From the NCBI GenBank assembly GCA_002404345.1, contig DHJN01000200.1:2467-10243 (forward strand): a stretch of 7,777 nt of DNA. Reading direction: 5' to 3'. Every line of letters starts with the position of its first letter. Position 1 is the first letter of the stretch. Of the stretch, positions 6,101-7,777 are shown in pieces. Source of the DNA: Actinobacteria bacterium UBA4719 (GTDB lineage Bacteria > Actinomycetota > Actinomycetes > Actinomycetales > Dermatophilaceae). The translations under genes and the position numbers were made by a program. The notes beneath the pieces were generated by a model. It searched no databases. It was not told the DNA's origin and saw only the letters and a list, made by a program, of their open reading frames with translations.

Positions 6101-7288
6101 TTGACCGTTGACTTCCCCCTGCCCTCCGTCGCCATCATCGGCGCCGGCGCGATGGGATCGGGCATCGCCCAGATCGCGGCGCAGGCCGGCCATATGGTCC
6201 ATCTCGTCGACACCTTCGCGGGCGCGGCGATCGCGGCGACCGAACGCCTCGCCTCCACGCTGGCGAGTTCGGCGGCCAAAGGCAGGATCACGCTCGCCGA
6301 GGCGGACGCCACCACGGCCAACCTCCACGTTGCCGACTCCTGCACCCACCTGCCCGAATGCGGACTGGTCATCGAGGCAATCCGCGAGGACCTGGCCGAC
6401 AAGCGGGCGTTGTTCGCCGCGCTGGCGGCGTCGCAACCTGCCGACACGTTGTTCGCCAGCAACACCTCGAGCCTGGACATCACGGCGATCGCCCGGGGAC
6501 TGCCCCACCCCGAACGCATGCTCGGACTGCACTTCTTCAACCCGCCGCCACTGATGCGTCTGGTCGAGGTGATCCACGGCCAACAGACCAGCGATGAGTC
6601 CCTCACTGCTGCAACGGAGCTCATGAGGGCGTGGGGCAAGACCACGGTGCGCTGCACGTCCACCCCCGGCTTCATCGTCAACCGCATCGCCCGACCGTTC
6701 TATGGCGAGGCCCAGCGCATGGTCGAGGCTGGGGTCGCGGATGCCGCGACCATAGACTTGGCCATGCGCGAGGTCGGCGGCTTCAGGATGGGGCCGATGG
6801 AGCTCACCGATCTCATTGGGCAGGACGTGAATCTCGCCGTGGGGACATCGGTGTGGGAGCAGACCGGCCACGACGAGCGTTACGCCCCAACGGATCTCCA
6901 GCGCCAGCTCGTGGCCGATGGTCGTCTGGGCCGCAAGACGGGGCAGGGGGTCTTCCGGTATGACGGGTCGGGGCAGCCGGTGGATGCCTTGCCTGACAGA
7001 GCCCTGGCCGCTGCGCTCGCGGCGAGTCCGATCCTCACCAACCCGGTCGGTCGAACGCTGGCAATGCTCGTCAACGAGGCCGTCGACCTGGTCGCACGCG
7101 GTGAGGCGAGCGCCGAAGACGTCGACACCGCAATGGAACTGGGCACCAACTATCCCAAGGGTCCGATCGCCTGGGGCGCCGAGATCGGCTTCGATGTGAT
7201 CGACGCGCAGTTGCGCCGGCTCGATGCCGCCTTCCCCGGCGGTCGATACCGGCCGAGCCCGGCGCTGGGCGCTCAGGGGGGGTCATGA
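6101..7288 (+). CDS. paaH: PaaH, 3-hydroxyacyl-CoA (3-hydroxyadipyl-CoA) dehydrogenase
   Basis: By family and context this cytoplasmic enzyme oxidises (S)-3-hydroxyadipyl-CoA to 3-oxoadipyl-CoA with NAD in the beta-oxidation half of the phenylacetate pathway. The 395-residue protein has a Rossmann motif GAGAMGSG (14-21), NTSSL with Ser123, catalytic His144 in LHFFNP with Asn147, Glu156 in LVEVI, and PGFIVNR (189-195) opening the first C-terminal 3HCDH domain, which ends near GRKTGQGVFRY (277-287). A second, shorter 3HCDH-like segment covers about 313-385 (GRTLAMLVNEAVDLV, then ELGTNYPKGPIAW). E. coli PaaH is about 475 residues, so the region between the two C-terminal domains is short here. 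The start is TTG at 6101, because a stop precedes it and the next in-frame ATG lies inside the NAD site. The stop overlaps paaI by ATGA. A general short-chain 3-hydroxybutyryl-CoA dehydrogenase is the alternative. Confidence 0.88.
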   Translation: MTVDFPLPSVAIIGAGAMGSGIAQIAAQAGHMVHLVDTFAGAAIAATERLASTLASSAAKGRITLAEADATTANLHVADSCTHLPECGLVIEAIREDLADKRALFAALAASQPADTLFASNTSSLDITAIARGLPHPERMLGLHFFNPPPLMRLVEVIHGQQTSDESLTAATELMRAWGKTTVRCTSTPGFIVNRIARPFYGEAQRMVEAGVADAATIDLAMREVGGFRMGPMELTDLIGQDVNLAVGTSVWEQTGHDERYAPTDLQRQLVADGRLGRKTGQGVFRYDGSGQPVDALPDRALAAALAASPILTNPVGRTLAMLVNEAVDLVARGEASAEDVDTAMELGTNYPKGPIAWGAEIGFDVIDAQLRRLDAAFPGGRYRPSPALGAQGGS

Positions 7289-7719
7289 CGGATCTGAGCC
7301 ACGTCAAACAGATGTGGGCAGCCGACGCGGCCTCGCGAGGACTGGGCATCGAGCTCCTCGACCTGCGGCTGGACCACGCGCGGGTGCGTATGACGATCAC
7401 CGCCGCGATGGTCAACGGTCACGCGATCGCGAACGGGGGGTTCCTCTTCACCCTGGCCGACTCAGCCTTCGCGCTGGCGTGCAACTCGCGCGGCCTGCTC
7501 ACCGTGGCGGCGGGCGCCGACATCACCTTCGTCGCAGCCGCTCGCCTCGGCGATATCCTCATGGCGGACGCAACCCAGCGGACGGCATACGGGCGCAATG
7601 GGATCACTGACGTCACCCTCACCCGCGAGTCCGATGGGATGGTCATTGCGGAGTTCCGCGGCCGGTCCCGAACCCCCAGAAACCTAGGGACGGTGCGGCC
7701 AGTTGACCCACAAACCTAG
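7285..7719 (+). CDS. paaI: PaaI, hydroxyphenylacetyl-CoA thioesterase (hotdog fold)
   Basis: By family, PaaI hydrolyses ring-hydroxylated phenylacetyl-CoA dead-end products and frees CoA, protecting the pathway. The 144-residue product shows the PaaI hotdog pattern: NGHAIANGG (44-52), then FTLADSAFALACNSRG (55-70) with the catalytic acid Asp59, and GADITFVAAARLGD (77-90) of the second half. Asn44 and Asp59 match by spacing the catalytic Asn and Asp of human THEM2. The residue before the Gly-Gly is Asn50 where His is usual (CHGG in E. coli PaaI). The start ATG overlaps the paaH stop, with a G-run (AGGGGGGG, 7275-7282) just upstream. The last 12 residues (133-144) and the stop codon are encoded by a repeat that continues past the gene, so the native end may have been replaced. 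Confidence 0.88.
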   Translation: MTDLSHVKQMWAADAASRGLGIELLDLRLDHARVRMTITAAMVNGHAIANGGFLFTLADSAFALACNSRGLLTVAAGADITFVAAARLGDILMADATQRTAYGRNGITDVTLTRESDGMVIAEFRGRSRTPRNLGTVRPVDPQT

Positions 7720-7777
7720 GGACCGTGCGCCAGGGAGAATCACGTCTCGGTGGACCCGGCCGACACCGTCCCTAGGT
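7680..7777. repeat. CCTAGG-centred direct and inverted repeat at the 3' end of paaI
   Basis: Two direct copies of AAACCTAGGGACSGTGCG start at 7680 and 7712, 32 bp apart, differing by one base (S is G or C), and both are followed by (G)CCAG. An inverted copy, CACCGTCCCTAGGT, fills 7764-7777 and matches copy 1 over 14 of 14 bases and copy 2 over 13 of 14. It runs into the right edge and may continue. The RNA could fold as a long stem using either copy 1 or copy 2. It could be the end of a small mobile or palindromic repeat element, or a terminator-like structure closing the operon. No transposase is visible in the window. Confidence 0.75.

Noticed and set aside
7680..7777. Repeat spacing of 32 bp considered as a CRISPR array.
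   Set aside because: There are only two direct copies plus one inverted copy, the intervals are too short and unlike spacers, and there are no cas genes.

Overview
This window is a high-GC, strongly GC3-biased stretch that looks like an actinobacterial chromosome. The phenylacetate (paa) gene set, the Liv-type ABC transporter and the tight ATGA/TGATG gene overlaps suggest a soil-type actinobacterium, perhaps of the Micrococcales or Propionibacteriales. The sequence alone does not fix the genus. All seven recognisable genes belong to aromatic-acid catabolism or to an uptake system linked to it.

Layout. (1) Positions 1-907, minus strand: the N-terminal 302 residues of PaaN, the aldehyde dehydrogenase of the phenylacetyl-CoA epoxide pathway. 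The gene runs off the left edge. (2) Positions 908-1211: a 304-bp divergent control region. It holds a perfect 10-bp inverted repeat over a candidate -35 box, two CRP/GlxR-like palindromes exactly 60 bp apart inside longer direct repeats, and an 11-bp tandem duplication. (3) Positions 1212-5975, plus strand: a complete ABC importer of the branched-chain-amino-acid/aromatic-acid (HAAT) family. It comprises a lipoprotein binding protein, a LivH permease, a LivM permease fused to a LivG ATPase, and a LivF ATPase, all overlapping by 1-4 bases. (4) Positions 5972-6091: a possible 39-codon small ORF coupled to the livF stop. (5) Positions 6101-7719: PaaH (3-hydroxyacyl-CoA dehydrogenase) and PaaI (hotdog thioesterase), overlapping by ATGA. 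(6) Positions 7680-7777: a CCTAGG-centred direct/inverted repeat that supplies the stop codon and last residues of paaI and continues past the right edge.

How they work together. The likely model is that the importer brings phenylacetate, or a related aromatic or dicarboxylic acid, into the cell in place of the PaaL-type permease of proteobacteria. Ring activation and epoxidation would be encoded outside the window. PaaN oxidises the ring-opened semialdehyde, PaaH oxidises 3-hydroxyadipyl-CoA during the beta-oxidation phase, and PaaI hydrolyses dead-end ring-hydroxylated phenylacetyl-CoA to recycle CoA. Substrate assignment for the transporter is inferred from gene context only.

The most notable points are the paired CRP-like operators, the LivM-LivG fusion, the repeat that rewrites the paaI 3' end, the His-to-Asn change in the PaaI active-site motif, and the possible coupled small ORF. 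I see no RNA gene, CRISPR array, transposase or phage gene.
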